A DNA stretch of 64,000 nt from Pseudomonas sp. dw_358 (GCF_018449655.1 NZ_JAAVUX010000023.1:1-64000), one strand, 5' to 3'; shown: positions 46,545 to 58,123, counted from the stretch's first letter. Notes: generated from the sequence alone by a model not told the origin. Made by a program: numbers and translations.

Positions 46545-47399
46545 ATGAACACATTGAGCACCGCCGCGCCCGCGTTGGTCCGCCCCAGGGCGCGAGTCAA
46601 CGCCTGGCATCTGGTGGGGCTGCTGGCGATCTTCCTGTTCGCGGTATTTCCGTTCTACTGGATGGTCGCCACCAGCCTCAAGACCCAGGCCGAGGCCTTG
46701 GCCTCGCCACCCATCTGGCTGTTCACCCCGCACCTGGACAACTACGTGCAGGTGCTGTTTCAGCGCGACGTGCTGCACAGCCTCGGCAACTCGCTGATCG
46801 TTGCGGTGAGCACCACGGTGCTGGCCGTGGGCCTGGGTACACCAGCCGCCTATGCCCTGGCGCGCTTCGAGTTTCGCGGCAAGGAAGACCTGTGGTTCTG
46901 GTTCATCACCAACCGCATGCTCAGCCCGATTGTGGTGGCACTGCCGATCTTCCTGATGGCCCGCACCCTCGGCCTGATCGACACGCAACTGGTGCTGATC
47001 CTGGTGTACCTGACGTTCAACCTGCCTATCGTGGTGTGGATCTGCACCGACCAGTTTCGCGGGGTGCCCAAGGATCTGGACGAAGCCGCCCGCCTCTCCG
47101 GCGCGTCGCGTTTCACCATTTTCTGGCGCATCGCCCTGCCGCTGGCCATGCCGGGAGTGGCCGTCTCGGCGATCTTCTCGTTCATTTTTTCCTGGAACGA
47201 GCTGCTCTACGCCCTGGTGCTGACCCGCAACAACGCCCGCACCGCGCCGGTCAGCGCCACCAGCTTCATGAGCGGCTACGACCTGCCCTGGGGCGAGATC
47301 ATGGCGACCGGGACCCTGATCGTGTTTCCCGTGATCATTTTTGCATTGATGGTTTCCAAGCATCTGGTACAAGGGCTGACCATGGGCGCCGTGAAGTAA
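46545..47399 (+). CDS. CUT1 ABC transporter permease 2
   Basis: A 284-residue membrane protein. EAA motif LDEAARLSGASRFTIFWRIALPLAMPG; N-terminal FPFYWMVATSLK typical of the MalG/UgpE side. Adjacent to permease 1 and followed after 26 bp by the SorC regulator. Confidence 0.93.
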   Translation: MNTLSTAAPALVRPRARVNAWHLVGLLAIFLFAVFPFYWMVATSLKTQAEALASPPIWLFTPHLDNYVQVLFQRDVLHSLGNSLIVAVSTTVLAVGLGTPAAYALARFEFRGKEDLWFWFITNRMLSPIVVALPIFLMARTLGLIDTQLVLILVYLTFNLPIVVWICTDQFRGVPKDLDEAARLSGASRFTIFWRIALPLAMPGVAVSAIFSFIFSWNELLYALVLTRNNARTAPVSATSFMSGYDLPWGEIMATGTLIVFPVIIFALMVSKHLVQGLTMGAVK

Positions 47400-47425
47400 C
47401 CGCCCACCAACGATCGAGGGACGCT

Positions 47426-48382
47426 GTGCAGACTGTTACCGACGCTGAACCGGTGAACGCCGACGAACAATTGAACATTCGCATTGCCTGGCATTACTAC
47501 GTGAGCAACCTCACCCAGCAGCAGATCGCCGACCTGTTCGGTATCACTCGGGTGCGGGTCAACAAGGCCTTGGCAACGTGCCGCGAGACCGGGCTGGTGC
47601 AGATTCGCATCAACTCGCGGCTGGCCTCGTGCATCGAGTTGGAACAGCGTCTGCAACAGCGCTTCGGTTTGCAAAAGGTCACCGTGGTGCCGTCACCCGA
47701 GGACGCCTCGCAGATCTTTCGCGTGCTGGGCGTCGGCGTAGCGCCGACCTTGCAGGCGCATTTGCGCGATGGCTGCACCGTCGCCGTAGGTTGGGGCCGG
47801 ACCCTGCGTCAGGCCGTGCGTGAGCTCGAAGGCAAGGCGCTCAGCGACATGACCGTGGTGTCATTGCTGGGCGGCCTGCACTACGGTTCGGCGAACAACA
47901 CCGTAGAGCTGGCCTCAAGCCTGGCCGGGCTGTTCGGCGGCGAATATTACTACCTCGCCGCCCCGGTGTTCGCCCCCTCGGAGCAGTACCGCGACATGAT
48001 CCTCGCCGAGCCCTCGGTGCAAGCCGTGCTGGCCAAGGCCCGCCAGGCCGACGTGGCGCTGTTGACCGTGGGCGACCTGAGCGAACGTTCGTTGATGCTG
48101 GAACTGGGCCTGGTCAAACCCGAGGACGCGGCCTCGCTGCAGGCGGCCGGTGCCGTGGGGGATCTGCTAGGGCGCTGGCTCGACCGTGACGGGCATGAAG
48201 TCGATCACCCGTTCAATCGCCGGGCAATCTCCCTCGGGCTGGACGATCTGAGCCGCGTGGCCAAGGTGATTCTGGTTTCGGGCGGCCCGTACAAAGCCGA
48301 GATCATCAAGGCCGTGCTGCTGCGCCAGGTGGTGCATGAGTTGGTGATCGACGAGGGGGCCGCTGGGCAGTTGCTGGAGTGA
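47426..48382 (+). CDS. SorC/DeoR-type sugar-binding transcriptional regulator
   Basis: A 318-residue regulator. The N-terminal helix-turn-helix is LTQQQIADLFGITRVRVNKALATCRETGLV, followed by a SorC sugar-phosphate-binding domain (DGCTVAVGWGRTLRQAV, VVSLLGGLHYGS). It starts with GTG 47426 after GAGGG; the longer frame overlaps permease 2. Last gene of the module A operon and probable binder of the palindrome at 43092. Confidence 0.9.
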   Translation: MQTVTDAEPVNADEQLNIRIAWHYYVSNLTQQQIADLFGITRVRVNKALATCRETGLVQIRINSRLASCIELEQRLQQRFGLQKVTVVPSPEDASQIFRVLGVGVAPTLQAHLRDGCTVAVGWGRTLRQAVRELEGKALSDMTVVSLLGGLHYGSANNTVELASSLAGLFGGEYYYLAAPVFAPSEQYRDMILAEPSVQAVLAKARQADVALLTVGDLSERSLMLELGLVKPEDAASLQAAGAVGDLLGRWLDRDGHEVDHPFNRRAISLGLDDLSRVAKVILVSGGPYKAEIIKAVLLRQVVHELVIDEGAAGQLLE

Positions 48383-48386
48383 GATC

Positions 48387-49907
48387 TCAAGCCATCCCCA
48401 ACCGCGCCAATCGCGGAAACAAATCCCGCAACCGCGGATAGACATCCGCATAAATCCCCAACAGTTCTTGATGAAACCCCCGCAACGCCGGGTTGGGCTC
48501 GAAGGTCTCGCCCCCTTGAGTCATGGCCTCGGCCGCCTCGGCGAAACCCCCATACCACCCCGCCCCGACGGCTGCCGCAATGGCCGCCCCCAGGCTCGAG
48601 GCCTCCTGCGCCGAGGCCCGCACCACCGGCCGGTCGGTGATGTCGGCCATGATCTGGCACCACAAGCGGCTGCTCGCCCCGCCACCAATAGCCACGAAAG
48701 CTTGCACCGGCTGCCCGGTGGCAGCCACCACGGCGTTGGTGGCCACGGCCTGTTCCAGCGCGATGCCTTCCAGCAAGGCACGGTAGATCTCGGCGCGGCC
48801 ATGGTCGGGTGACAGGCCCAGCAGGCAGCCACGAGCGTCCTGATCCCAATAGGGGTTCATTACCCCGTTCCAGTACGGCAACAGGATCAAGCCGGCACTG
48901 CCCGGCGCCACTGCTGCCGCTGCCCGCTCCAGCACCAGCAGTTCATCCGGCTGACTGGCCACATCGATATGAAAGAACTGGCGCAACAGGCTGTTGATCA
49001 ACAACGTGCCGGAACGCAAGGAAGTCTCCAGCACATAGCCGTCGCCCCCCACGGCGCACATCGTGCGAAAGGCCTGGGCAGTGTCCGGGGTGCGCGAGAA
49101 CACCCCCGAGACGATCGCCGTGCCCAGGTTCAGGTAGGCCATGCCGGGGCGCACCACCCCGATGCCCAGGCCACCGGCCTGACCGTCACCGCCGCCGGCG
49201 ACCACCGCCACCCCCACCGGCAACCCGGTCAACACGCTTGCCTGCGGGGTGAGCCGCCCCAGCAGCGTCCCCGGCGCCCGGGCCAGCGCGAAGCAGTCCG
49301 CCGACAAGGGCGTGGGCAAGGCCTGCAGCACCGGCTCGGCCCAGACGTGGCGGTGAATATCGAACGCGCCAAAGGGGTCGGCACTGGCCCAACTGGTGGC
49401 GAACACCCCGGTGAGCTGGCGCACCAGCCACGCATGGGGATCGTAGACGTGACGGATGCGCCTGAACAGGGCCGCTTCGTGGCGCGCCATCCAGGCCAGG
49501 CTGTAGATCGCCGGTGACCAGTCGTGGGGCTTGCCGGTCATGCGGTGCAAACGCTCGAGGCCCAGCACGGCGGACAAGGTATCGACCTCGGGCTTGCGCC
49601 GCTCGTCCAGCCAGAGCATGGCCGGGCGCAGCAGTTGATCGTCGGCATCGGTGACCGCCACGGTCTCGCGCTGGTTGACCACCGCCACGGCGGCCACCGT
49701 TTGCGTATCAATCAGCAGCGACAGCGCCTTGAGCGCGGTCTGCGCAGCCCGCCACCAATCGTGCGGGTCCTGCTCGTAGGCGTTGCTGTGCGGCCGGCCC
49801 ATGGCCAGCGGCGCGCGCGCCTGGGCAACCAAGGTGCCCTGCGCATTCCAGGCGATGACCTTGCACGTGGTGGTGCTCAGGTCGATGCCGATGACCAGTG
49901 TCTGCAT
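48387..49907 (-). CDS. FGGY-family carbohydrate kinase (module A)
   Basis: A 506-residue kinase. It starts MQTLVIGIDLSTTTCKVIAW; WLDERRKPEV follows, then GGGDGQAGGLGIG with the conserved GGxxD-type region, and GGGASSRLWCQIMADITDRPV near the C-terminus. It phosphorylates a pentulose, hexulose or polyol; a ketose made by the dehydrogenase at 43134 is the logical substrate. Convergent with the SorC gene (4-bp gap) and divergent from the LacI gene. Confidence 0.9.
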   Translation of the reverse strand: MQTLVIGIDLSTTTCKVIAWNAQGTLVAQARAPLAMGRPHSNAYEQDPHDWWRAAQTALKALSLLIDTQTVAAVAVVNQRETVAVTDADDQLLRPAMLWLDERRKPEVDTLSAVLGLERLHRMTGKPHDWSPAIYSLAWMARHEAALFRRIRHVYDPHAWLVRQLTGVFATSWASADPFGAFDIHRHVWAEPVLQALPTPLSADCFALARAPGTLLGRLTPQASVLTGLPVGVAVVAGGGDGQAGGLGIGVVRPGMAYLNLGTAIVSGVFSRTPDTAQAFRTMCAVGGDGYVLETSLRSGTLLINSLLRQFFHIDVASQPDELLVLERAAAAVAPGSAGLILLPYWNGVMNPYWDQDARGCLLGLSPDHGRAEIYRALLEGIALEQAVATNAVVAATGQPVQAFVAIGGGASSRLWCQIMADITDRPVVRASAQEASSLGAAIAAAVGAGWYGGFAEAAEAMTQGGETFEPNPALRGFHQELLGIYADVYPRLRDLFPRLARLGMA

Positions 49908-50062
49908 GCTAGTCGACTCTTGTTAGGGGTGTTGAAGGCTCGCGTCGGCGTTGAAAGACTAGCCGAGGATCAGCCGGGTATTCGTCCGTTTGCCCACTCA
50001 TTTCGAGTCGGTGGCGTGCTAGCCTGTGGCAGTCGATTCCCGTCCAGATCATCGCGAGCCCA

Positions 50063-51079
50063 ATGAGCAAAAAAGTCCCCGTAACCGTCAGCGACATCGC
50101 CCGCCGCGTGAACATGACCTCGCAGACCGTGTCCCGGGCCCTGAACAAACCTGACCTGGTGAAACCGGCAACCCTGGCGAAAATCCTCAAGGTGGCCGAG
50201 GAGCTCGACTACGTGCCCAACGCCTTCGCCCGCAGCCTCAAGCGCAGCGAAAGCCTGATCATCGGCCTGATCACCGCGTCGGTGGACAACCCGTTCTACA
50301 GCGAGATGATCAAAGCCATTTCCCGGGAAGCGAAAAAGCACGGCTACACCATCATGCTCATCGACACCGACGGTTCCGAGGAACTGGAGAGCAAGGCGGT
50401 GGACACCCTGCTCGGCTACCGGGTCGCGGGCATCGTGCTGTCGCCGGTGTCCGACGAACCCCATTACCGTCCCGCCTACCTCAACCGCCTGAGCAATGGC
50501 GACATGCCGGTGGTGCAGCTGGACCGCGCGCTGCCCGATAGCCCGTTCAGCCATGTGGTGCTGGACAACTACGAAAGCGGCCTGAAGGGCGCCCGGTATC
50601 TGCTCGCGCAAAAGCCCGATATGCGGCGCTTGCTGGTGCTGACCGGTCCGGCGCACTCGCGGATTTCCGAGGAGCGCCTGCGTGGGGTCAAGGCGGCGCT
50701 GGCCGAGGCCGGCAAGCCAGTGGAGCTGGCCGTGTTTGCCGGCGATTACACGCTGGAGCCTTCGTACCTGAGCACCTTGGCGTACCTGCGCGAACAAGCC
50801 CGCCCCGACGCGATTTTTGGCTTCAACCAATTGATCACTCTGGGCGCCCTGAAAGCCCTGCGCGACCAGGGCATCGCCCATGAGCAGGTGGCGATCTGCG
50901 GCATTGATCGCCTGCCCTTTGCCGACATCTTCGGCATTCCGATTGCCTGTATCGCCCACGACGCCTCCCGGGCCGGCAGCCAGGCGGTGCAATTGCTGCT
51001 GGCGCGGATTCAGGATGCCGGGCTGCCGCGCAGTCAGGTGGTGATTGGCGGCGAGTTGGAAAACGGGGTTCGGATTTGA
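50063..51079 (+). CDS. LacI family transcriptional regulator
   Basis: A 338-residue regulator. Helix-turn-helix VSDIARRVNMTSQTVSRALNKPDLVKPATLAKILKVAEELDYVPN and a periplasmic-binding-like effector domain. Convergent with the module B operon end. A LacI-type site at 58145 between the importer operon and the DAK gene is a plausible target. Confidence 0.93.
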   Translation: MSKKVPVTVSDIARRVNMTSQTVSRALNKPDLVKPATLAKILKVAEELDYVPNAFARSLKRSESLIIGLITASVDNPFYSEMIKAISREAKKHGYTIMLIDTDGSEELESKAVDTLLGYRVAGIVLSPVSDEPHYRPAYLNRLSNGDMPVVQLDRALPDSPFSHVVLDNYESGLKGARYLLAQKPDMRRLLVLTGPAHSRISEERLRGVKAALAEAGKPVELAVFAGDYTLEPSYLSTLAYLREQARPDAIFGFNQLITLGALKALRDQGIAHEQVAICGIDRLPFADIFGIPIACIAHDASRAGSQAVQLLLARIQDAGLPRSQVVIGGELENGVRI

Positions 51080-51118
51080 TACTGCGTTGCCTGCGATGAG
51101 GCCCTCAGAGTCAATCCC

Positions 51119-51856
51119 TCACCGACTGGTATACCCCCCATCGATTGGCAACGCCACGCCACTGATCATCGATGCCGCATCGCTCAACAAGAACAGAATC
51201 GGCCCCGCCACTTCATCGGTCTCGGCAAAGCGCCCCAGCGGAATCCCCGCCAGCGCCGGGTCGCGCTTGGCCGGCTTGCTCCACACCTGTACGGCCATGG
51301 GCGTCAGGGTCACCGTGGGGTTGACACTGTTGACCCGGATCCCGTGCTTGCCCCATTCCCCGCATTGGACCCGGGTCATGGCGTCCATCGCCGCCTTGGA
51401 CGCGCAGTAGGCCAAGTGATCATCCAGTGCCACCAGCGACGCCTGGCTGGACACGTTGACGATGCTGCCCGCCACACCTGCCGTGATCATCCCCCGCGCC
51501 ACCGCAGCCGCCACCAAGGCCGCCGCACGCACGTTGACCGCCATCACCTGGTCGAAGCCCTCGGCCGTCACCGCATCGGCCGCCTCCAGCAGCGCGATGC
51601 CGGCACAATTGACCAGGCCATGCAGCGGCGGCAACAGCGCCAACTGTGCCGTCAGTGCGGCGCTGTCGGCCATGTCCACCCGCACAATATGACAGCCCTG
51701 CCCCGCCAGTTTTTCCAAGGCCTGGGCATCACGGCCCATGGCATAGACCTGCGCGCCAGCCCCCATCAGGTGATAGGCGACGGCCCAGCCAATGCCGCTG
51801 CTGGCACCGGTGACCAGGATGCGCTGGCCGGTGAAATCGAAGCTCGCGGTACTCAT
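51119..51856 (-). CDS. SDR oxidoreductase (L-xylulose/carbonyl reductase-like)
   Basis: A 245-residue short-chain dehydrogenase. Motifs TGASSGIG, NCAG, NVSSQ and YCASK are complete. It resembles the tetrameric L-xylulose reductase/diacetyl reductase group, so it may interconvert a ketose and a polyol. It overlaps the upstream FGGY kinase stop as ATGA and is the last gene of the module B operon. Confidence 0.9.
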   Translation of the reverse strand: MSTASFDFTGQRILVTGASSGIGWAVAYHLMGAGAQVYAMGRDAQALEKLAGQGCHIVRVDMADSAALTAQLALLPPLHGLVNCAGIALLEAADAVTAEGFDQVMAVNVRAAALVAAAVARGMITAGVAGSIVNVSSQASLVALDDHLAYCASKAAMDAMTRVQCGEWGKHGIRVNSVNPTVTLTPMAVQVWSKPAKRDPALAGIPLGRFAETDEVAGPILFLLSDAASMISGVALPIDGGYTSR

Positions 51857-53391
51857 GACGAGGCCTCCTGCAGGCGGTGCATGATGGGTTTGAGGGCCGG
51901 ATACAACGCCACATAGTCGGCAAACAGACGCGAATAGAGCCGCACATTGTCAGCCTCGGGCTCGGCCCGCCGTTGCAACTCGACCCAGCCGCGATGCACC
52001 TGCGCCTCATCCACCAGCCCGGCGGCATGGGCCGCCAGCAACGCCGCGCCGAGGGCGGCTTCCACCTCCTGGACGATGGTGTAGACCGGGTAGCCGGTGA
52101 CGTCGGCGATGATCTGCATCCACAGGTCGGAGTGGCTGGCGCCGCCCACCACGATCAGGCGCGGGTCCAGGTGCTGCGCGCCCTGCCTGCCCGCCTCGAT
52201 GTTGTGGCGCAGGGCAAAGGTCACCCCTTCCAGCACCGCACGGTAGAGATGGACGCGGCTGTGATACAGGCTCAAGCCGACAAAACTGCCGCTGGCGCTG
52301 GCGTCCCACACCGGGCTGCGCTCACCCATCAGGTAGGGCAGAAACAGCAAGCCGTCGCTGCCGGCCGGCACCTTGAGCGCCGCCCGTTCGAGAATCCCGT
52401 GGCTGTCTTCACCACTGTCCCGGCCTTGCTGTTCCTCGGCCTGGCAGAACTGCTCGCGAAACCAGCTGACCGAGGCCCCGGCGGTGATCGCGCCGCCGAA
52501 GATGTACAGATCGCGCGCGCCGTTGAATACATGGGGGAAACTCACCAGCCCATGGCGTGCGTCCACCTGCTGGTTCAAGTAGCCCCAGCACATGCTGGTG
52601 CCGATCATCGCCACATGGTTACCGGCCTCGGTCACCCCGGCGGCAAAGGTGGCCATGGCCGCATCGACGCCCCCCGCCAGTACCGGCGTTCCCGGCTCGA
52701 GGCCCAGGCGTGCCGCCCAATCTTCCAGCAGGCCACCGACCACTTCGCCCGAATGCAGCAAGCGTTCGGGCATCATCGCCGGCGCAATACCCAAGGCCTC
52801 GAGCATCGGCACCGACCAGCACCGCGCGGCCTGGTCGTAGACACCACCGATGTTGCCGGCCGAGCTGTGGTCCACCGCCACCGCGCCTGTCAGGCAGTAA
52901 TTGATGTAGCTGTTGGGCGGCAGCAGATAGCAGGTGTCGGCCCAGACTTCGGGCTGGTGCTGCTTGAGCCAGAGCATCTTGGTGAAGCCGTAATAGCTGT
53001 CGACACCGTTACCGGTGATGGCCTGCAACTGCTCCAGGTCAACGTGCTCGCGCACCCACTCGACCTGTTCGCTGGCGCGCCGATCCATCCAGATCAGGCA
53101 GGGATACAGCGGCTTGATCTGCGCATCCACGGCAATCCCGGAACCGCCATACAGGCTGCTGACACACAGCGCCTTGATCTGCCCGCGGGGCACCTGCGCC
53201 TTGTCCACGCAGCCGGCAATGCACAGCCTCACTGCGTCCAGCCAGACCTGCGGCCACTGCTCGGCCCAGCGCGGCTTCGGCGTGTCGACCTTGTAGCTGT
53301 GGCTGTGCTGCGCGAGGATGCAGCCCTGGGCATCCACCAACAGGGCCTTGGTACTCTGGGTGCCAATGTCGACACCGATGACATAATCCAT
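51853..53391 (-). CDS. FGGY-family carbohydrate kinase (module B)
   Basis: A 512-residue kinase. MDYVIGVDIGTQSTKALLVDAQG, LIWMDRRASEQ, AGGVDAAMATFAAGV and VVGGASHSDLWMQIIADVTGYPV are the FGGY landmarks. It differs clearly from the module A kinase, so the two are not recent duplicates. It is embedded between an erythritol/threitol-type dehydrogenase and an SDR. A tandem Hfq/Crc motif (AACAAGAACAAG) lies 16-27 bases before the ATG. Substrate unknown; xylulose-, ribulose- or erythrulose-like sugars are candidates. Confidence 0.9.
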   Translation of the reverse strand: MDYVIGVDIGTQSTKALLVDAQGCILAQHSHSYKVDTPKPRWAEQWPQVWLDAVRLCIAGCVDKAQVPRGQIKALCVSSLYGGSGIAVDAQIKPLYPCLIWMDRRASEQVEWVREHVDLEQLQAITGNGVDSYYGFTKMLWLKQHQPEVWADTCYLLPPNSYINYCLTGAVAVDHSSAGNIGGVYDQAARCWSVPMLEALGIAPAMMPERLLHSGEVVGGLLEDWAARLGLEPGTPVLAGGVDAAMATFAAGVTEAGNHVAMIGTSMCWGYLNQQVDARHGLVSFPHVFNGARDLYIFGGAITAGASVSWFREQFCQAEEQQGRDSGEDSHGILERAALKVPAGSDGLLFLPYLMGERSPVWDASASGSFVGLSLYHSRVHLYRAVLEGVTFALRHNIEAGRQGAQHLDPRLIVVGGASHSDLWMQIIADVTGYPVYTIVQEVEAALGAALLAAHAAGLVDEAQVHRGWVELQRRAEPEADNVRLYSRLFADYVALYPALKPIMHRLQEASS

Positions 53392-53406
53392 GGGGCGGTT
53401 CTCTTG

Positions 53407-53414
53407 TTCTTGTT
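53407..53414 (-). promoter_or_regulatory. Hfq/Crc CA motif before the module B FGGY kinase
   Basis: The coding strand reads AACAAGAA here and continues into AAGAACAA, giving two overlapping AAnAAnAA matches just upstream of the start codon. Confidence 0.6.
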
Positions 53415-53423
53415 ATGAGCCAG

Positions 53424-54515
53424 CTACTTTGGCGATTGCGGTTTCAGCAGCACCTTGATCGACCGGGTCGAATTGGCCAGCTCAAAGGCCTCGGCATAGT
53501 CATCCAGGCCAAAATCATGGGTGACGATGCCCTTTGAGGTCACCAGCCCGCGCTCGAACAGGTCGATGGCCACCGGGTAGCAGTAAGGCCCCAGGTGCGC
53601 ACCACGCACGTCCAGTTCCTTGCGGTCACCGATGATCGACCAGTCGGCGCTGGTCTCGGCGCCGAACACGCTGAACTCGACGAAGCGGCCAAGCTTGCGG
53701 ATCAGTTCCAGGCCCTGGGTGACGCCGATCGGCACGCCGGTGGTTTCAATATAGACGTCGCAGCCATAGCCGTCGGTCAGGCCCTGGATGATCGCCTTGG
53801 CGTCGTCGCGGCCGGGGTTGATGGTCACGTCGGCGCCGTACTGTTTCGCCAGTTCCAGGCGCTCGTCGACCATGTCGATGACCACCAGTTTCTTCGGTGT
53901 CTTGAGCGCCGCCACCTGGACCATGCACAGACCCAGCGTACCGGCACCGGCGATTACCAGCACGTCGTCCAGCTGCACGTCGCCACGGTTGACCGTGTGA
54001 ATGGAGCAGGCCATGGGTTCGATCAGCGCCGAATCTTCCAGCGACACCGACTCCGGGATCTTGTGCACGATAGCCGTCTTCGGAATGCGCATGTACTGGG
54101 CCATGCCGCCCTCGGCCACGTCCTTCTGGAAGCCGAAAATGTTGTGCACCTCGCACATCCAGTACTTGCCGGACTTGCAGAAGCGGCACTTCTCGCACGG
54201 CACGATCTGCTCGGCGATCACCTTGTCGCCGACCTTGACCCCGAAGTGTTCCTCGGCGCCCTCGCCCACCTGTTCCACGTAGCCGAAAAATTCATGGCCC
54301 GGAATCACCGGCGCCTTGACCCACGGGCTCTCGCCGCCCCAGAACATCGCCGCGCCCGAGTGGCATTTGCAGTCACTGGCGCAGATGCCGCAGGCTTTGA
54401 TGCTGATCACCAGTTCCAGGGGCCGCGCCTGGGGCTTGCCGATACGCTCCAGGCGGTAGTCCTTGGGTGCGTGGCAGACGATGGCTTGCATGGTGTTGTC
54501 GGTGTTGTTGTCCAT
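53424..54515 (-). CDS. Zinc-dependent dehydrogenase resembling erythritol/L-threitol dehydrogenase
   Basis: A 363-residue MDR enzyme. Catalytic zinc ligands C45 (GICASD) and H74-E75 (PGHEFFG); structural cysteines C107, C110, C113, C121. Features recalled from the mycobacterial enzyme EltD are shared: CHSGAAMFWG, IPGHEF, EQIVPC, YIETTG, and DRKELDVRGAHLGPYCYP. EltD oxidises erythritol and L-threitol to erythrulose. The gene follows the ribose-type permease gene (69-bp gap) and precedes the FGGY kinase (32 bp). AAGGTGA is the ribosome binding site. Exact polyol is inferred. Confidence 0.88.
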   Translation of the reverse strand: MDNNTDNTMQAIVCHAPKDYRLERIGKPQARPLELVISIKACGICASDCKCHSGAAMFWGGESPWVKAPVIPGHEFFGYVEQVGEGAEEHFGVKVGDKVIAEQIVPCEKCRFCKSGKYWMCEVHNIFGFQKDVAEGGMAQYMRIPKTAIVHKIPESVSLEDSALIEPMACSIHTVNRGDVQLDDVLVIAGAGTLGLCMVQVAALKTPKKLVVIDMVDERLELAKQYGADVTINPGRDDAKAIIQGLTDGYGCDVYIETTGVPIGVTQGLELIRKLGRFVEFSVFGAETSADWSIIGDRKELDVRGAHLGPYCYPVAIDLFERGLVTSKGIVTHDFGLDDYAEAFELANSTRSIKVLLKPQSPK

Positions 54516-54548
54516 GTCGATTCACCTTTTTCAGGACGAAGGAAGCCA

Positions 54549-54569
54549 CAGCGGCCCGCAGGACCGCTG
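54549..54569 (-). promoter_or_regulatory. Intercistronic hairpin between permease and dehydrogenase genes
   Basis: CAGCGG and CCGCTG arms, extended by two further GC pairs, lie in the 69-bp gap of the module B operon. Possible mRNA processing or stability element. Confidence 0.4.
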
Positions 54570-54584
54570 CTGTTGGATGAGGTA

Positions 54585-55572
54585 TTACTTGTGCCGCTGT
54601 TTGCTGATGAAAATCGCCAGCAGGATGATCCCGCCCTTGATCACGCTTTGCACATAGGGCGAGACCCCGAGCATGTTCAGGCCGTTGTTGAGCACGCCCA
54701 GCAGCATCGCGCCCACCAGGGTGCCGACGATCACGCCACGCCCGCCGGCTATCGACGCGCCGCCCAGGACCACGGCGGCAATGGCGTCCAGCTCGAAGCC
54801 GACCCCGGCGTTGGGTTGGCCGCTCATCAGCCGTGACGACAGCACCAGCCCCGCCACCGCTGCCGTCAGGCCACTGATGCAATACACCAGCAACTTGAAG
54901 CGCGGCGCCCGAACCCCGGACAGCCGTACCGCTTCTTCGTTGCCGCCGATGGCGTAGATGTAGCGGCCGATGCGGGTCTGCTGCAGGAGCACCCAGGCCA
55001 GAAAGTAGGTCGCCAGCATGATCAGGATCGGCACCTGGATGCCGAACAAGGTGCCGCGCCCGAACCAGGCAAACCAGTCCGGCATGCCCGAGATGGGATA
55101 GCCGTCGGTGTACATCAGGCCCAGGCCTCGGGCGATGCCCATGGTGGCGAGGGTGACGATGATCGGCGGCATCTTCAGGTAGGCGACAAAGATGCCGTTG
55201 CCGATACCAAAGCCAACGCCGATCAACAAGCCGATGAGAATAGCGATGGGCGCCGGTACGCCGGCCACCATCAAGCCGGTGGTCAAGGTGCCGGACAAGG
55301 CCATGACTGGCCCCACCGACAAATCAATGCCGCCCGTGAGGATCACGCAGGTCATGCCCACGGCAATGATTGCGTTGATCGACACCTGCCGGGCGATGTT
55401 TTCCAGGTTGGCACCGGTGAGAAACTTGTCGCTGGCGAAGATCATGAACAGCGTGACCACCACCAGCCCGACGAAGGGATAGAAGGCCGGCGAGCGAATC
55501 AGTCGGGCGAAGTCGAGCTTGAGGGCTTTGCCGTGCTGGCTTTTGATGGGCGCACTCTTGATGGGCCCGCTT

Positions 55573-55589
<17 letters not shown>
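54585..55589 (-). CDS. CUT2 (ribose-type) ABC transporter permease
   Basis: A 334-residue RbsC-like membrane protein. Signature AVGMTCVILTGGIDLSVGPVMALSG and C-terminal LGGASIAGGRGVIVGTLVGAMLLGVLNNGLNMLG. Start GTG 55589 has GGGAG 5 bases upstream; ATG 55583 is the alternative. It overlaps the ATPase gene by up to 17 bp. Confidence 0.93.
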
Positions 55590-57084
<1,495 letters not shown>

Positions 57085-57118
57085 GGGCACCTCGCCAGAC
57101 CGAACGTCGTGGGACCGA

Positions 57119-57144
57119 ACGGCGCCCCCCTCTCGAGGCGCCGT
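57119..57144 (-). promoter_or_regulatory. Hairpin between binding-protein and ATPase genes of module B
   Basis: ACGGCGCC (57119-57126) and GGCGCCGT (57137-57144) are perfect complements around a 10-nt loop, in the 84-bp gap after the binding-protein gene. Placement mirrors the hairpin at 45569 in module A. Confidence 0.6.
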
Positions 57145-57168
57145 CACCGTAGTTGAGCTGTCGCAGGC

Positions 57169-58110
57169 TTACCAGCTGAAGGTCTTGGCCTTGGCCTGAT
57201 CCACCAGCAGGATATCCACCGGAATGGCCTTGGGCACTTGGGCACCCCACTTCTTGGCCAGCGCCACGCCCAGGGCCAGGCGCACCTGGTCGCGTGGGTA
57301 CTGCGCCGAGGTGGCGATGAACTTGCTGCCCGGTTTCTGGATTTCCTTGATGGCTTCCGGGGCACCGTCAACGCTGGTCAGTTTGACGTCCATGCCGCTC
57401 GCCTCGATGGCCGCAAGGGCGCCGAGGGAGCCGTTGTCGTTGACGCTGAACAGGCCTTTGAGAGTGGGTTGGGCCTGGAGCATGTTTTCCGTGACGCTAA
57501 GGGCCTGGTCACGTTCCTGCTTGCCATTCTGGGTGCTGACGATCTTGATGTCCGGGTACTTGGCAAGGGCGTCCTTGCAACCGCGCACCCGTTCAAGAAT
57601 CGGCACCACGGCGATGCCGTCGAGAATGCCGACGTCACCCTTGCCGCCAATGTTCTTGGCCAGGTAGTCGCAGGCCTGCACCCCGGCGTCATAGTTCTTC
57701 GAGCCGACGAAGGAGTCCAGCGGCCCATCGGCCTGGGCGTCCACGGCGACCACCACCACCCCTTTGTCGTGGGCCTGCTTGACGGCGGACTGCACGCCGA
57801 CCGAATCGGTGGGGTTGATGATCAGGATGTCGATGCCTTTTTGCAGCATGTCCTCGATGTCGCTGAGCTGCTTGGACACGTCGTGCCGCGCATCGGTGAC
57901 CAACAGTTCGGCGCCGATGGTCTTGGTGGCGTCCTGCAGGGCGTCCTTCATGGTGACAAAGTAGGGGTTGTTGATTTCCTGGAACGACACACCGATTTTG
58001 TAGGGGCCGGATTTAGCGGCATCGGCGGCCTGGGCGCTGCTGGCGCAGGCGACGGCAAAAGCGAGGGAGCAAGCGGCGGCACAGAGGCCTCGGCTGAAGC
58101 GGATTGTCAT
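57169..58110 (-). CDS. CUT2 ABC transporter substrate-binding protein (RbsB type)
   Basis: A 313-residue periplasmic protein with signal peptide MTIRFSRGLCAAACSLAFA, cleavage after AQA. Mature start YKIGVSFQEINNPYFVTMKDAL and the conserved DILIINPTDSVGVQSAV, VDAQADGPLDSFVGSKNYDAG identify a ribose/galactose-type binding protein. First gene of the module B operon. ATG 58110 is chosen; the open frame continues far upstream without homology. Confidence 0.93.
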   Translation of the reverse strand: MTIRFSRGLCAAACSLAFAVACASSAQAADAAKSGPYKIGVSFQEINNPYFVTMKDALQDATKTIGAELLVTDARHDVSKQLSDIEDMLQKGIDILIINPTDSVGVQSAVKQAHDKGVVVVAVDAQADGPLDSFVGSKNYDAGVQACDYLAKNIGGKGDVGILDGIAVVPILERVRGCKDALAKYPDIKIVSTQNGKQERDQALSVTENMLQAQPTLKGLFSVNDNGSLGALAAIEASGMDVKLTSVDGAPEAIKEIQKPGSKFIATSAQYPRDQVRLALGVALAKKWGAQVPKAIPVDILLVDQAKAKTFSW

Positions 58111-58123
58111 GGCGAATATCCCG